DNA from: Hemibagrus wyckioides
Taxonomy: Eukaryota > Chordata > Actinopteri > Siluriformes > Bagridae
Assembly: GCF_019097595.1 (NCBI RefSeq)
Contig: NC_080717.1
Coordinates: 28,342,876-28,406,875, forward strand
DNA length: 64,000 nucleotides
Reading direction: 5' to 3'
Shown: positions 1-11,025 of the stretch, piece after piece
How positions within the stretch are numbered: position 1 is the first letter of the stretch
Layout: each line of letters starts with the position of its first letter
The notes under the pieces: generated by a model
Told to the model about the DNA's origin: nothing
Database searches by the model: none
Seen by the model: the letters and a program-made list of their open reading frames with translations, nothing else
Translations under genes and position numbers: made by a program

Positions 1-1319
1 GCTATAGAGATTATATCTCACTGCTGGCTTGGGAACATCTGGGTAAGAGGAGCTGGAGTCTGTGGCTAAGGATTAGAAAAGTCTGGACTGATGCTGAGAT
101 CCCCACCTCAGCTCATATTCTGTACTTAGTGCTGCTGAAATGTTCTAAGGATTCTCTGGAGGTGACCCCAAACCTTCATTCAGAAATTCAAAACAAGCAA
201 TCGATATAAGAGCCCCACACACAACTGTTACTGGGCCACCATTAAAAAACACCAAAAGCCCACCATTCTCTTCATTGCAGAACAACATGAGTGGATTGTG
301 GAGCTGAATCAGGCCACAACACACCGCCGGATCAGCCAATGAGTCACGAAGCAAAAGCCTCTCAGCCAATCACAGCTGCTATTTGCCACCGCTCCCGATC
401 TGTAAACTGCAAGCTGTTATTGTTATGAGCAGCACTTCTAAAACACTACAGTATGTTATGAGCACACATCTAACGCACACTGAAACACTGTACAAGAGGG
501 GTTTTGAAGTACTTTGGGACAAAGACGCTTCAATACAAAAAAAAAAAGCATGACAAATCAAATTTGTTCATTATTATACAATATAGTTGTCTAATATTAA
601 GAAAGAAAGCAAACGCGTGCTTCCTGATACACAAGGAAGCAAATCGCTGCATTTTAAATCACACCAAAAATAATATTTACACAAGTGTAGTGTCTGAACT
701 TAGCTCATAAGCTACCAATTTACCATTATGAATCCTGCAAGACTGTGGCGGCATGAATACTATGTGACTAAATCACCCACCTGCCTCAGAACATCCATTT
801 GTACAGAAATAGATTCATACCAAAATAAATCTTTTGGATTCAAGACAGCTATAAAGCTATGTTTCTTTTTACCTGCTATGGTTTCTAATATTAAACTGAA
901 ACAAATCCCATGGAATCTGTTCATTTTCATGAGGAAGGGAAACTGAAGAAGCCAGAAAAATGCAAGACTCGTCTTTTAAGACTGATGAGTCAAATCTTAG
1001 AATCGAACCCCAGGCTCTGGAGCTGCAGGTCAGTAACTTTAACCCTTTAATGTTGTGTATGTAATTTAAATTGGCTATGCATAGAGATATGTTGACAAAT
1101 TAAAGAAAAACAAACAAGGTAACTAAGGCGTCTAGCCACTGTCGGCTACAAAAACAACGCCTTGCTGATGAACCCAGCTCTTCTGAAAGATATTGAGAGT
1201 TTTGATGACGGTGATTGAGGAACATTGTACATGCAGCACACCACATAGGTCTTTAATCTGTTCCGATGATCACGGCATTGGATTACGTCATTTTCTTCCT
1301 CATCAGTGAACCCTCATGC

Positions 1320-1390
1320 CTAGTGGATGGGGGTGGAGTCATTCTAAAGGAGACCACTCCCACTAGGGTACATCATAAGAACTTTCTGTT
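1320..1390. repeat. Short interspersed repeat shared with 59170-59245
   Basis: A stretch reading GGGGGTGGAGTCATTCTAAA then GGAGACCACTCCCA..AGG closely matches GGGGGCGGAGTCATCCTGGA then GGAGACCACTGCCATCAGG at 59170-59245. Both are followed by a similar CATAAGAAC/CATAGGATA segment. This is a diverged pair of one repeat; I cannot name the family. Confidence 0.5.
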
Positions 1391-1856
1391 GATTTGCTCG
1401 GGGCCTCTGGATGGACAAGTGGAGCCAAACCCTGCCAGTGATATAAATAAGTGCCTCCTACAAATAAAATTCTTTTTCAGCCATCTGTATATACAATACA
1501 TTCAACCTATTTGGCAATATTTATTAATTTATATAATTCCAATTACTGTTATGTTAGTTTGTGTGTTGACCATATACTCTTTTTTTCCACTTTTAGGGTT
1601 TTCTTTAGTCAATGTACTTACAGAATTATATGAAAAATTGCAAACTGATTAAACATAACAGCTCTGGGTGGCGATCTCACACTTTTAATGTATTCAGTGG
1701 AGCAGCAGATGGTCTCCAGTAGCTTCAGGTCTGAACAGAGTGTGTTTTTGCGTTTTTAATGGATTTCTCCCCAGTAGCAACGTGCACACCAGACCTCGGC
1801 CCAATTTCAAGTCAAACAACCTGCAACATCCTCAGGCTCTGAGCGTATGCAGTCAC

Positions 1857-2010
1857 CACACACACACACACACACACACAGCTTGAAAAAAGCATAGTGG
1901 TCATAGTGACATGGAAGTCACTCTAAGTGCAGTGTTGCCTCTGGCCATTTATCCTGTTTTGCACAGAAAATGCAGGCTTCACAAACACACACACACACAC
2001 ACACACACAG
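1857..2010. repeat. Two (CA)n microsatellites
   Basis: Pure CA runs occur at about 1857-1880 and 1983-2009, separated by about 100 bp of ordinary sequence. They read as GT runs on the shank strand, deep in the intron. Confidence 0.9.
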
Positions 2011-2346
2011 CAAAGACGCTGTGGACAAATACATTCATTCAGTTCCGTCATCGGCAGAACAACTTCCTGTTATCACTTGCATTATTGGAGATGTAATCAG
2101 ATGTTTCCTCTCAGATTATTATTATTATTTTAAAATCACATCATTCTGAGAACCAGAAGTCACAAAGAAAACCTGAAGTTACTGTTTTGACTGTTACAAA
2201 GTGCCGACGCCTCTAACAATTATATAAAATCCACTTAAAATTAGACTAAAATTCTGTAGAGACATTGACTACATTCTGATGAAGCCGATTCAAGAATTGA
2301 ACAGTACTGTAATATAAAATCATATCAATCATATAAAATCACATAA

Positions 2347-2914
2347 ACACTCACTGGTCACTTTAACAGAAACACCCAAACCCCTGCTCATTCATGCAGT
2401 TATCCAGTCAGACATCATGTGACAGCGACATAAAGCATAAAATCATGCAGACAATGGTCAGGAGCTTCAGTTAATGTGCACATTAAACATCAGAATGAAG
2501 AAAATAGTGATCTCTGTGACTTTGACTGTGGTATGGTTGTTGCTGCAAGATGTACTGACTTGATTTCAAGACCTTCCACTGAGTGGCAGTTCTGCACCTC
2601 AGGGGACAATGAATTGGTACAGGAAGCTTACAAGAAGGCTATAATAACTCAAACAACCACTCACTACAACAGCGGTGAGTAGAAAAGCATAAAAGAATGC
2701 ACAACATGCTGGCATTTGTGGTGGCTGGACTACAGCAGGAGCACATCATCTTGCAGACCATGGACAGGAATCTGATGCTACAGTTGGGACAGAGTCTGTT
2801 GAAGACATTGCCTGTACCTGCATAATTGTATGCGTTACACTGCCAGTACATGACTGGCTGATTGCATGCTTGCTTGAATAAGCAGGGATACAGGTGTTCC
2901 TATTAAAGTGGCCT
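2347..2914 (+). mobile_element. Degenerate, internally deleted Tc1-like transposon (family C)
   Basis: The left end CACTCACTGGTCACTTTAAC and the right end GGTGTTCCTATTAAAGTGGCC correspond to the inverted ends of a widespread fish Tc1-like element. Inside, CTGCTCATTCATGCAGTTAT, GGTCAGGAGCTTCAGTTAAT and GTGACTTTGACTGTGGTATG match the known 5' region and start of its transposase, and GAGTAGAAAAGCATAAAAGA a later part. A full element is about 1.5 kb, so roughly 1 kb including the catalytic region is missing. Many substitutions make it older than families A and B here. Confidence 0.75.
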
Positions 2915-3344
2915 CCGATGCAAATTTCTAGGCCACATGTGCATGCTGCTCATGACTAGCGAAGACAAGAACTCAAGGTGTGAGACAAGTATAAGGAGTG
3001 CGGCCGAGCTTGTGCTAATTATTTACTGATTTAACAGCCTGCTGCGCTCTGAAAGCTCTTCACATCATCATGTGGGTTTAGGAGTGTGACAACTTGTCAG
3101 TTTGACAGCATGCAGTGACACAGTAATCTGAAAGATGGAGACGGCTAACATTGTGCTGTCCTGCTATAGATATCTCCCATCACTGTAAAATATAAGATAA
3201 TTAAAATAGCAGTGTGTTTTGAAACAGGAAACTGTTACTAAAAGTAATCCTCTTAATAAGATTGTTTGCTATGTAAATAATTAACATCCCACTATGTTCC
3301 TATTGGTAAGTTCTATTAAACAAAAAACAGTTGATATTGGGCTA

Positions 3345-3431
3345 TACACTATATTGCCAAAGGTTTTGGGACACTCCTCCAAATCATTGAATTCAGGTGT
3401 TGTTTTTCAGGGGTTGGGCTCAGTCCCATAA
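3345..3431 (+). mobile_element. Family-A Tc1 fragment (5' terminus only)
   Basis: It starts with the family-A terminal sequence TACACTATATTGCCAAAGG and continues through the subterminal TTCAGGTGTTGTTTTTCAGG to GGTTGGGCTCAGTCCC, then stops. The remaining element is absent. Orientation is that of a plus-strand transposase. Confidence 0.8.
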
Positions 3432-3539
3432 GTTTAAAATGCAGAAACTAGCATTGCATATAGTTAATTAAGAATGGTCTGAAAACACTTTTACAAACTG
3501 GGTTCCTTTTTTCCTGCAAATATTGTCTCATAACCGCAA

Positions 3540-3805
3540 AATCAACGTGCTGTCCATTTTCTGTACCAGTTATCCCACAGGACACAGGAACAGGGCACAA
3601 TCACACACACCGGACAATTCAGAGTTGACAATCAGCCTCCAACACATGACTTCGGACTGGTGGAGGAAACCACAGTGCCTGGAGAAAACCCTCGAAGCAT
3701 GAGGAGAACAAGAAAGCTCCGTGCAAACAGGATGGAGGTAGGAATCAAACCTTTAACCCTGGAGGTGCAAGGTAAACATGATAACCATTAAGCCACAACT
3801 GACAA
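3540..3805 (-). mobile_element. tRNA-headed interspersed repeat (family R), copy 1
   Basis: On the minus strand the copy has a tRNA-like head with a B-box-like GGTTTGATTCC, then the common fish module that in plus sense reads TGGAGGAAACCACAGTGCCTGG and GAAAACCCTCGAAGCATGAGG, and ends near GGGACAACTGGTACAG-like sequence. The same module recurs at about 20398, 38260 and 63118. The layout is that of a Pol III-type SINE; the family name is not certain. Confidence 0.65.
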
Positions 3806-3944
3806 CCCCCCCCCCCTTCCACCCCCCAAACCCCCCAGTGCCACAGAGTCTAGTGATATAATTTTGAGGTTAAAGACAGGGTAAAGCATGGAGTGAGGGA
3901 ATGTGTCATATGACTAAATGGAAAAACACACTATGAATACACAC

Positions 3945-3970
3945 TGTGTGTGTGTGTGTGTGTGTGTGTT
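3945..3970. repeat. (GT)n at the E9 donor
   Basis: Plus-strand GT, hence CA on the transcript, starting about seven bases downstream of the E9 splice donor. CA-rich intronic elements are known hnRNP L binding sites, so this tract may influence use of the donor (inference). Confidence 0.9.
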
Positions 3971-3977
3971 GACTTAC

Positions 3978-4091
3978 AAGGCCGGTCCTCGTTAGATTTG
4001 TTGGGGATTTCTTCCACACACTCAGAGGGAAACCAACCGACATTACCTCGAGCACTGCCCTCCCAGAATCCCCCTTCTCCAACACTTAGCA
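3978..4091 (-). CDS. shank2: shank2-like exon E9 (SH3 domain, second half)
   Basis: The exon is 114 bp: two bases closing Val, 37 codons, one base left. It encodes LSVGEGGFWEGSARGNVGWF then PSECVEEIPNKSNEDRP. GEGGFWEG..(R)G..GWFP..C(V/L)EE is the SHANK SH3 second half. Acceptor TCTCCACAG, donor GTAAGT at full consensus. A gene-strand CA repeat starts only seven bases into the intron. The next exon, leading to the PDZ domain, was not found between 1 and 3977, so it should lie outside the window. Confidence 0.96.
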
Positions 4092-4367
4092 CTGTGGAGA
4101 AATAGAAATGAAGCAGATGTTCAGGGCCCAAATACACACACACACACACACACACACACTTTTCAGTTTTTTCATGTGATCTTTTAACAAAGAAAATGTT
4201 TAGATTATCTTTAGAACTAAAGTCATCCAATCTGAAGTTTTCATTCAAAATGAAAGGGTTGCCCTAGTGTTACACTCAAGAATAAATGAATTCAAAACAA
4301 CATTTGAAAAAATAATTTATTTGAGAAACATCAACTAATATTAACAAACACCATTCACAACTAAAAG

Positions 4368-4694
4368 TACACTATTTTGCCAAATTTGGGACATCTGGTC
4401 TTTTTCATTACCTGACAAAATGGCACTATATTTACTGTTCCTGTGGGATAACAAAAATGAACATAATATGCACTGTATTGCTTTGGTCACTGGTGTGCAG
4501 TCATGTTGGAACAGGAAGGGGTCATCTCCAAACTGTTCCCACAAAGTTGGGAGCATGAAATTGTCCGAAATGGTCTTGGTATGAAGCTGAAGCATTAAGA
4601 GTTCCTTTCACTGGAACTAAGGGGCCGAGCCCAACCCCTGAAAAACAACACTTGATTTGGAGGGGTGTCCCAAAACTTTTGGCAATATAGTGTA
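4368..4694 (-). mobile_element. Family-A Tc1 copy, heavily deleted
   Basis: TIRs are TACACTATTTTGCC at left and TTTTGGCAATATAGTGTA at right. Between them only the [18 protein letters not shown] part of the transposase remains (minus strand, about 4470-4560), followed by the 5' leader. The left part has been replaced by about 100 bp of unrelated AT-rich sequence. It belongs to the subfamily with the extra TTGGGA before GCATGAAATTGTC. Confidence 0.85.
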
Positions 4695-4723
4695 TATATA
4701 CTGGGTCAAAATCTTACTCATTT

Positions 4724-4825
<102 letters not shown>

Positions 4826-5498
4826 TCAAAAAGTCAAAATCTATTTGATGTAAATAAAAAAAGAATATATATACAAACACACTGATGTATTAAAAGATTA
4901 AAGAAACACAAGCTTATTATGGACTGACATGCATGGCTAGCTAGTATTCTAAGAAAATGTTTTGCTAACTCAGACAAATCAAGATTGTTGTTTGCTTCTA
5001 ATTAAGCAATTGAGCAGTCATCTAATGTATCAAGTTACTATACAAAAAATAACTAGCTAACTAACTGAACATGTTAATATACAAAATGTAACTAGCTAGC
5101 TAATTAAAAAGTTACAAATCCTAGCTATCATTTACTGAAGTGAATGTCAAGATAATACTGATAATGTACTTCTGAACTAAAAGTAGTCTTCTATTTACAT
5201 TTCTATATTTTACGTTTTGTAGATTGCTGATAAATCCTCTCTGACTGAAGAGTGAAAAAAGTCGCAACACGGCATGTGTGTGTGTCTACAATACAGGTTA
5301 GGAACAAACTTCACAAACATAAACTCCATCCAGTCAATCTAATATCCAATTGCAAATTGCTCCTAAAGAGGCATCAACTTCTTTTTAAGGTCTTGGACTT
5401 GGCTGAGTGACTTGGGTTTTTCCCATGGGTAAATGTCATTCTTAGATATCAGGAGCAAGGTAGACTCTTGAGTACATCTACAAATGTGGCCCCGTTAA

Positions 5499-5614
5499 GG
5501 GTTAAGGGCCTTGCTTATGGGTCCAAAAGTGGCAGCTTGGCAGTGTTGTGTCTTGAACCCCTGATCTTCTGAGCAGAATACCTGAGCGTTAAGTGTTTAA
5601 GCCACCACTGCCCC
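5499..5614 (-). mobile_element. tRNA-derived SINE (family S) fragment
   Basis: Read on the minus strand it has GGGGCAGTGGTGGCTTAA (A-box region), then GATCAGGGGTTCAAGACAC (B box) and GGGCCCATAAGCAAGGCCCT-type sequence. This is the 5' half of the same SINE seen complete at 39892-40145. Confidence 0.75.
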
Positions 5615-5876
5615 ATTATTCCAAATAGCCAATCTGAAGCTTCTAAAAGGAGATACTTGAATACCGTAAAGACTCACAAACCAAGTACTTAAGCACAGTG
5701 TTGTTGTTGTTGTTCTTTCGGCACAGCAGATCATCAGGCTCCAAGTACTTAAGTGCAGTAATGAATTAAATTCACTTTGTTACTGTCCACCTCCATCTAA
5801 GTACACTAAGTTTACTCAAAAGTTTAGTATTTTCCACCGCTGCTTATGAAGACTGGCTCTACAATCCAAAAGATGT

Positions 5877-6255
5877 GTATGTGTGTGTGTGTCTGTGTGT
5901 GTGTGTGTGTGTGTGCTGTTTTCCACCACTCTCACTCCTGATGTAGCACATCCAGCAATTACAGGGCCCTTCATCAACCCGAAACATCAGCCTCTACTGG
6001 CATCATCATCATCATCATCAGCATCCCATTTTATCATCAGTATCATCAGCATCCGCATCAGCAAACTCATCATCAAGGCACATAAATATATAAACACATA
6101 AGCACAACAAGCAGCTTTGCAATCACACAGCTGCAGCCTGGATTCTGAAAATGAACAAATGAATAAGTGTGAGAGCGCAGATGTCCCGCAGGAGCAGGCC
6201 TGAAAAGTGGCTGATAAGCACATCGCTTTAACGGAGCAACAAAAATCCCACAATA

Positions 6256-6296
<41 letters not shown>
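5877..6296. repeat. (GT)n, (ATC)n and (AAT)n microsatellites
   Basis: GT run at 5877-5915, ATC repeats at 5999-6020 and an AAT run of about 40 bp at 6256-6296. The last one is read as ATT on the transcript, starting about 38 bases after the E8 donor. Confidence 0.85.
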
Positions 6297-6300
<4 letters not shown>

Positions 6301-6333
6301 AACACAATCAAGAAGGTGATTTGGGAAGCATAC

Positions 6334-6491
6334 CTTTGACTCTGTCGTTCTTGTACAGGGCGATTTCTCCCTCAGCCTGAGGTTGATAAGACTTTACCAC
6401 CACGTAGTGTCTCCCAGGCACAGCGCTGTACAGCCGGCGCTTGGATCCCGGAGTCTCTGCCCCAGAGAAACCATCACGACCTGGACGTGGA
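6334..6491 (-). CDS. shank2: shank2-like exon E8 (SH3 domain, first half)
   Basis: The exon is 158 bp: one base finishing a Ser codon, 52 codons, one base left. After PRPGRDGFSGAETPG it reads KRRLYSAVPGRHYVVVKSYQ and ends PQAEGEIALYKNDRVK. KR.LYSAVPGR.F.AVK.Y.PQ.EGEI is the unmistakable start of the SHANK SH3 domain. Acceptor CTCCTGTAG, donor GTATGC. The remaining G combines with E9 to give Val, continuing VLSVGEGG. Downstream of the donor the gene strand runs into an (ATT)n repeat (plus-strand AAT) after about 38 bases. Confidence 0.96.
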
Positions 6492-6639
6492 CTACAGGAG
6501 AAAAAGTTCATCTTGTTTTAGCTTTGACAAACCAGTGATTAACACAATCAGAAATATTAGCATGCACGTGAACGGGGTTTACTCTACAGCTCAGTGTTAC
6601 ACAAGTGAGCCTTCAGGTTTTGCTGATTTGCTGTGATGA

Positions 6640-6990
6640 AATTTCTCGTTACTGAACGAGAACACTGTTGTGTTACCAAGTTTAAGCGTTGTGTTTCCAA
6701 ATTTGCTGTCATGCTTCCAGATTTGCTGTTGTGTATTCAGAGCAGTGGTCAGGTTACAAAATTCACTGTTGTGTTTCAGAATTTGTTGTCTTGTTTCTGA
6801 AACTGATGAAAATTTCTGTAGTATTTTTTAGATTTGCACTCAAGATTTTCTGTCTTTTCCTGATGTGCAGTTATGTTTCTTGAGTGTCAGTCAGCTTACC
6901 CAATTTGCTGTTGTGTCTGATTTTGTTGTTGCGTTTTCTCATTTGCTGGCTGTCAGCTCTGCTTGTTAATTTGTTGTGCACCATAAATGA
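6640..6990. repeat. Diverged minisatellite, AATTTGCTGT motif, array 1
   Basis: A run of diverged units of about 20-25 bp with cores such as AAATTTGCTGTCATG, AGATTTGCTGTTGTG and CAATTTGCTGTTGTG. The same motif forms a second array at about 9000-9410. Confidence 0.65.
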
Positions 6991-7528
6991 CAATAGCAGC
7001 AATAGTAAAAACAAAATGACTTTACAGTATCGGTATTTTACATACCATATAAGGTACTGCCTCGGGCTATAGTGCTACACACCACTAACTTATGCAGTTT
7101 TCATTTGCAATCATTTGTAATGGAAATTGGAGGCACACTGACTGAAGAGAGCAGAAAGAGGGAAAAGCAGGATTGGTTGTTAAACAGCTCCCTCTACTGT
7201 CCATATACTAGCACAAACTTTATATTCAGTGTTTTATCACATCCTCACTGTAATTCTAATACCAAGGGTCTTGAGTGAATCAATTCTGGTACGCGGCAAA
7301 ATAATTAGGCAGTGTGCTGAGGAAATAAGCAGAAGCTCCGGAGAGTAGCAGTGAGTCACTGAGCAGCAGCTTGGGACGCACCATGAGAAGGCTAAAAGGA
7401 GAACTCTGTGATTATATTCAAATATAAAAAGGCCTGTGCTACAGAAATGTGGGAAAGCTGAAAGCATGAGGATGGGAATGAGGACACCAGGGACACGACC
7501 TGGATATGAAATAAAAGTGGACTATCTG

Positions 7529-7611
<83 letters not shown>

Positions 7612-7642
7612 GTCCATCTGACGGTCTATCTATTGATCTGTC

Positions 7643-7690
<48 letters not shown>
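7529..7690. repeat. (TCTA)n followed by (TA)n
   Basis: About 20 TCTA units (7529-7612), a short degenerate spacer of TCTG/TCTA words, then about 20 TA units (7647-7690). Likely length-polymorphic. Confidence 0.95.
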
Positions 7691-7691
<1 letters not shown>

Positions 7692-7956
7692 GAAATATAT
7701 TCAAATATTTAACATTTTTGATATTTAGAAATGAATTATAATACCAGAACTTAACATAAAATACTTTAAAATAAATTACCCAAGTACTATGAAGAGAAAA
7801 ACAATTAAACAAGTGTGTTTTAATGTAATATTTCAATTTAAAAACACTTACAGGGCTCCAAATTGTCTTAATGTTTTTTCTGTAACTATTACAGAGTTGA
7901 TAAAGTGAAAATGATAAGTGGTTTCAGCTCATTATCATATACAAACTTTCCCAGAC

Positions 7957-7981
7957 TGTGTGTGTGTGTGTGTGTGTGTGT
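7957..7981. repeat. (GT)n microsatellite
   Basis: Pure GT run followed by GA/GATA words. No relation to an exon. Confidence 0.85.
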
Positions 7982-8846
7982 GAGAGATAGAGATAGAAAG
8001 TGTTTACTACAATATATAGTGTCCTTGAATATTTTCTCACCATCATTCACCTCTACCACAGAACCTGTAAGGCCTAATTACACAAATGACCTCCTTTCCA
8101 CCTACACCTTGACCCGCCCCCACCATACATAAAAAGCCCCGCCCCTCAACCAGGCACTCTCCGGCCTATAGGAGCAGGATGAAATTGGGACGAAGCGCCT
8201 ACACGTGCCCTTTATGTGACTTTCCCTTTAATAAGCCTCTTCTGGGAGACAGTCCAATGTCAATGCCAAAGGCACAGCTACAGACATCCTCATGAACGAG
8301 TAAAGACAGATTAGCCTTTTACAGCTTGATCATGTCCAGTGCATTTCTGATCATGTCCAGTGCACTTTTTGATGACGTCCAAGTCACTCTATCTGTTTGA
8401 ATTATTTATGAATACATAATATTTAATATGTTTTTAAAAAGAAAGCTGAGTGGTCGCACAATTTTCTGCTTTGTTTTTTTTTTGTTCAACCTCCCAAGCA
8501 TGCAGATCTCACAATCTGCTGTGCCACATGAGCGCTCTCCTCCTGAGATTACCGCTGACCTAATACATTTCTCACAAATGAGAGACCGGTGCAGTGCTAT
8601 GTAAAGTTTAAAGTACATCGTGTGCTATTCACTTTGTGCCTTGGTTAAGAACAGCTGGACATCAAGATCCGAAAATGAGAAACTACTAATAGACTTTAAC
8701 CTTTTGACCCAAAAGGAAACACACCGGCTTCATCAAAGATCATTTTCTTCACAAGAAAGCTTTTTTATACACAATATTACATGCTGCAGTTACTAAATAT
8801 ACCTGCAGCATGTAAAAAAAACTGCCCCCCCCCAAAAAAAATACCC

Positions 8847-8960
8847 ATAGTCATGCTACCACCATCATGCTTCACTGTGTGGATAGTGTTTTGAGGGCGA
8901 AGAGCAGTGCTGGGTTAAACATTTTTATTCACATTACACCAGAGAGCCTTTTCCTCGGCA
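8847..8960 (-). mobile_element. Tc1-like transposase-region remnant (third Tc1 type)
   Basis: The plus strand reads CATGCTACCACCATCATGCT then TCACTGTGTGGATAGTGTTTTGAGGG, a recognisable internal piece of fish Tc1-type elements on the complementary strand. The sequence GGGGGGGTGAATACTTATGTAAGGCA at about 10992-11017 looks like the end of the same type of element, so a 17-bp minisatellite may have expanded inside or beside it. No open frame remains. Confidence 0.5.
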
Positions 8961-8999
8961 AACTCTGAATGAGATTTCAAACGGCTCAGGCCAAACTAC

Positions 9000-9415
9000 T
9001 GGTGTCCTGTGGTCAACCAAATTTGCTGTTGCGTTACCATATTTGCTGTCATGTTAACATATTTGCTATCACATTAACAAATTTGCTGTTGTGTTACCAT
9101 ATATGCTGCCATGTTACTGTATTTGACGTTACCAAATTTCCTTTGCATTACCAAATTTCCTTTGCATTACCAAATTTGCTACCATGTTATCGTTTTTACT
9201 GTCACATTATAAAATTTGCTGTTGTGTTACTGTATTTGCTATCATGTTACCATAATTTCTATCACATTACCATATTTGCTGTCATGTTACCGTATTTGCT
9301 GTCACAGTACCAAATTTGTCATGTTTCTAAATTTGCTGTCATGTTTCAGAACTTTTCTGTAGTGTTTTTCCTGTTGTATTACTAAAGTTGATGTCATGTT
9401 ACTAATCTAGCTGTC
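9000..9415. repeat. Diverged minisatellite, AATTTGCTGT motif, array 2
   Basis: About 20 diverged units of about 20 bp alternate (A/T)ATTTGCTGT(C/T) with (A/G)TGTTACC. The open frame across it (about 138 codons) is repeat-driven. Confidence 0.75.
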
Positions 9416-9664
9416 GTGTTTTAGACCTCTTCACTAATACTTGGTCTTGGTCTTCATGGTGCTATTTGTTTGGACATGTTCTCATACTGAGACCCTGTGA
9501 TGTAAATACAGAGGCCCTATGCAACCTATGCAAAAGCTACATTTTAAGTTTGTAAATAATTTTGCTAAATATATAGATTCTTTTTTCCTGCATTCTCTAT
9601 AACTCCTCCCCCCTCCACTTTCAGTAGGGATCAGAGCTGATACAATGAAGACTGTGACAATGCA

Positions 9665-10770
9665 CTTACAGTATCACTGACTGTATCACTACACTGACTG
9701 TATCACTACACTGACTGTATCACTACACTGACTGTATCACTACATTTATCACTGACTGTATCACTACACTGACTGTATCACTATATTTATCACTGACTGT
9801 ATCACTACACTGACTGTATCACTACACTGACTGTATCACTATATCACTGACTGTATCACTACACTGACTGTATCACTATATCACTGACTGTATCACTACA
9901 CTGACTGTATCACTACACTGACTGTATCACTATATCACTGACTGTATCACTACACTGACTGTATCACTACACTGACTGTATCACTATATTTATCACTGAC
10001 TGTATCACTACACTGACTGTATCACTACACTGACTGTATCACTACACTGACTGTATCACTATATTTATCACTGACTGTATCACTACACTGACTGTATCAC
10101 TACACTGACTGTATCACTATATCACTGACTGTATCACTACACTGACTGTATCACTATATTTATCACTGACTGTATCACTACACTGACTGTATCACTACAC
10201 TGACTGTATCACTACATTTATCACTGACTGTATCACTACACTGACTGTATCACTATATTTATCACTGACTGTATCACTACACTGACTGTATCACTACATT
10301 TATCACTGACTGTATCACTACACTGACTGTATCACTACATTTATCACTGACTGTATCACTACACTGACTGTATCACTACATTTATCACTGACTGTATCAC
10401 TACACTGACTGTATCACTACATTTATCACTGACTGTATCACTACACTGACTGTATCACTACACTGACTGTATCACTACACTGACTGTATCACTATATTTA
10501 TCACTGACTGTATCACTACACTGACTGTATCACTACACTGACTGTATCACTATATCACTGACTGTATCACTACACTGACTGTATCACTATATTTATCACT
10601 GACTGTATCACTACACTGACTGTATCACTACACTGACTGTATCACTACATTTATCACTGACTGTATCACTACACTGACTGTATCACTACATTTATCACTG
10701 ACTGTATCACTACACTGACTGTATCACTACATTTATCACTGACTGTAACACTACACTGACTGTATCACTA
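9665..10770. repeat. 17-bp minisatellite array with interspersed longer units
   Basis: The base unit ACTGACTGTATCACTAC (17 bp) is repeated for 1.1 kb. It is interrupted at quasi-regular places by variants carrying ATTTATC or ATATC insertions, giving composite units of 24 bp and higher-order blocks. Neighbouring blocks are nearly identical, which indicates recent expansion. Confidence 0.95.
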
Positions 10771-10939
10771 GTGCAATTATGTACACTATCCCAGTCTACA
10801 ATATTGACAATTTGTATGCTGTCAAACCATGTACAATATCATGTTATATCATACCATGTGCAACGTCATGTCATGTGCAATACTATGTTATTTCTTAATC
10901 TTATCTTATTTTATGGACTATTTTTGTTGTTTTATCACA

Positions 10940-11018
10940 TATATTGTTTTTAGGAGTTTCAGGTGAAGGAAGTTTTACACAGCAAAATGTTCAAGGGGGG
11001 GTGAATACTTATGTAAGG
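10940..11018 (+). mobile_element. Terminal piece of a Tc1-like element
   Basis: TTTCAGGTGAAGGAAGTTTT, then CAGCAAAATGTTCAAGGGGG and GTGAATACTTATGTAAGGCA, is the usual 3' end of a common fish Tc1 type. A similar end, GGGGGGTATGAATACTTATG, sits at 35881. In both places a different Tc1 family is inserted within a few bases. Confidence 0.5.
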
Positions 11019-11025
11019 CATAGTG

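Larger units (their letters stand above)
1..3977 (-). other. Partial intron after E9
   Basis: No exon was recognised here; I looked for the expected SHANK pre-PDZ sequence (RHYTVGSYDS-like) on the minus strand and did not see it. The stretch holds two CA repeats, a degenerate Tc1 copy (2347-2914), the end of a family-A Tc1 copy (3345-3431), a tRNA-headed repeat (about 3540-3805), a poly-C run near 3807-3836 and a GT repeat at the E9 donor. Short open frames here have no family signature. Confidence 0.75.

Noticed and set aside
145..369. 74-codon minus-strand frame as the pre-PDZ shank exon
   Set aside because: No SHANK motif (RHYTVGSYDS or the PDZ start) and no suitable splice sites in phase 1.
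970..1050. tRNA gene or SINE head
   Set aside because: GAATCGAACCCCAGGCTCTG resembles the complement of a B box, but no A box or cloverleaf could be traced; probably a fragment of family R.
1266..1652. 128-codon plus-strand frame ending in a membrane-like stretch
   Set aside because: Low-complexity hydrophobic AT-rich end, part of it lies in an interspersed repeat, and no family resemblance.
2639..2851. 70-codon Cys-rich minus-strand frame
   Set aside because: It is antisense to a decayed Tc1 element.
9665..10770. CRISPR-like array
   Set aside because: Units are contiguous 17-bp tandem repeats without unique spacers, in a vertebrate intron.
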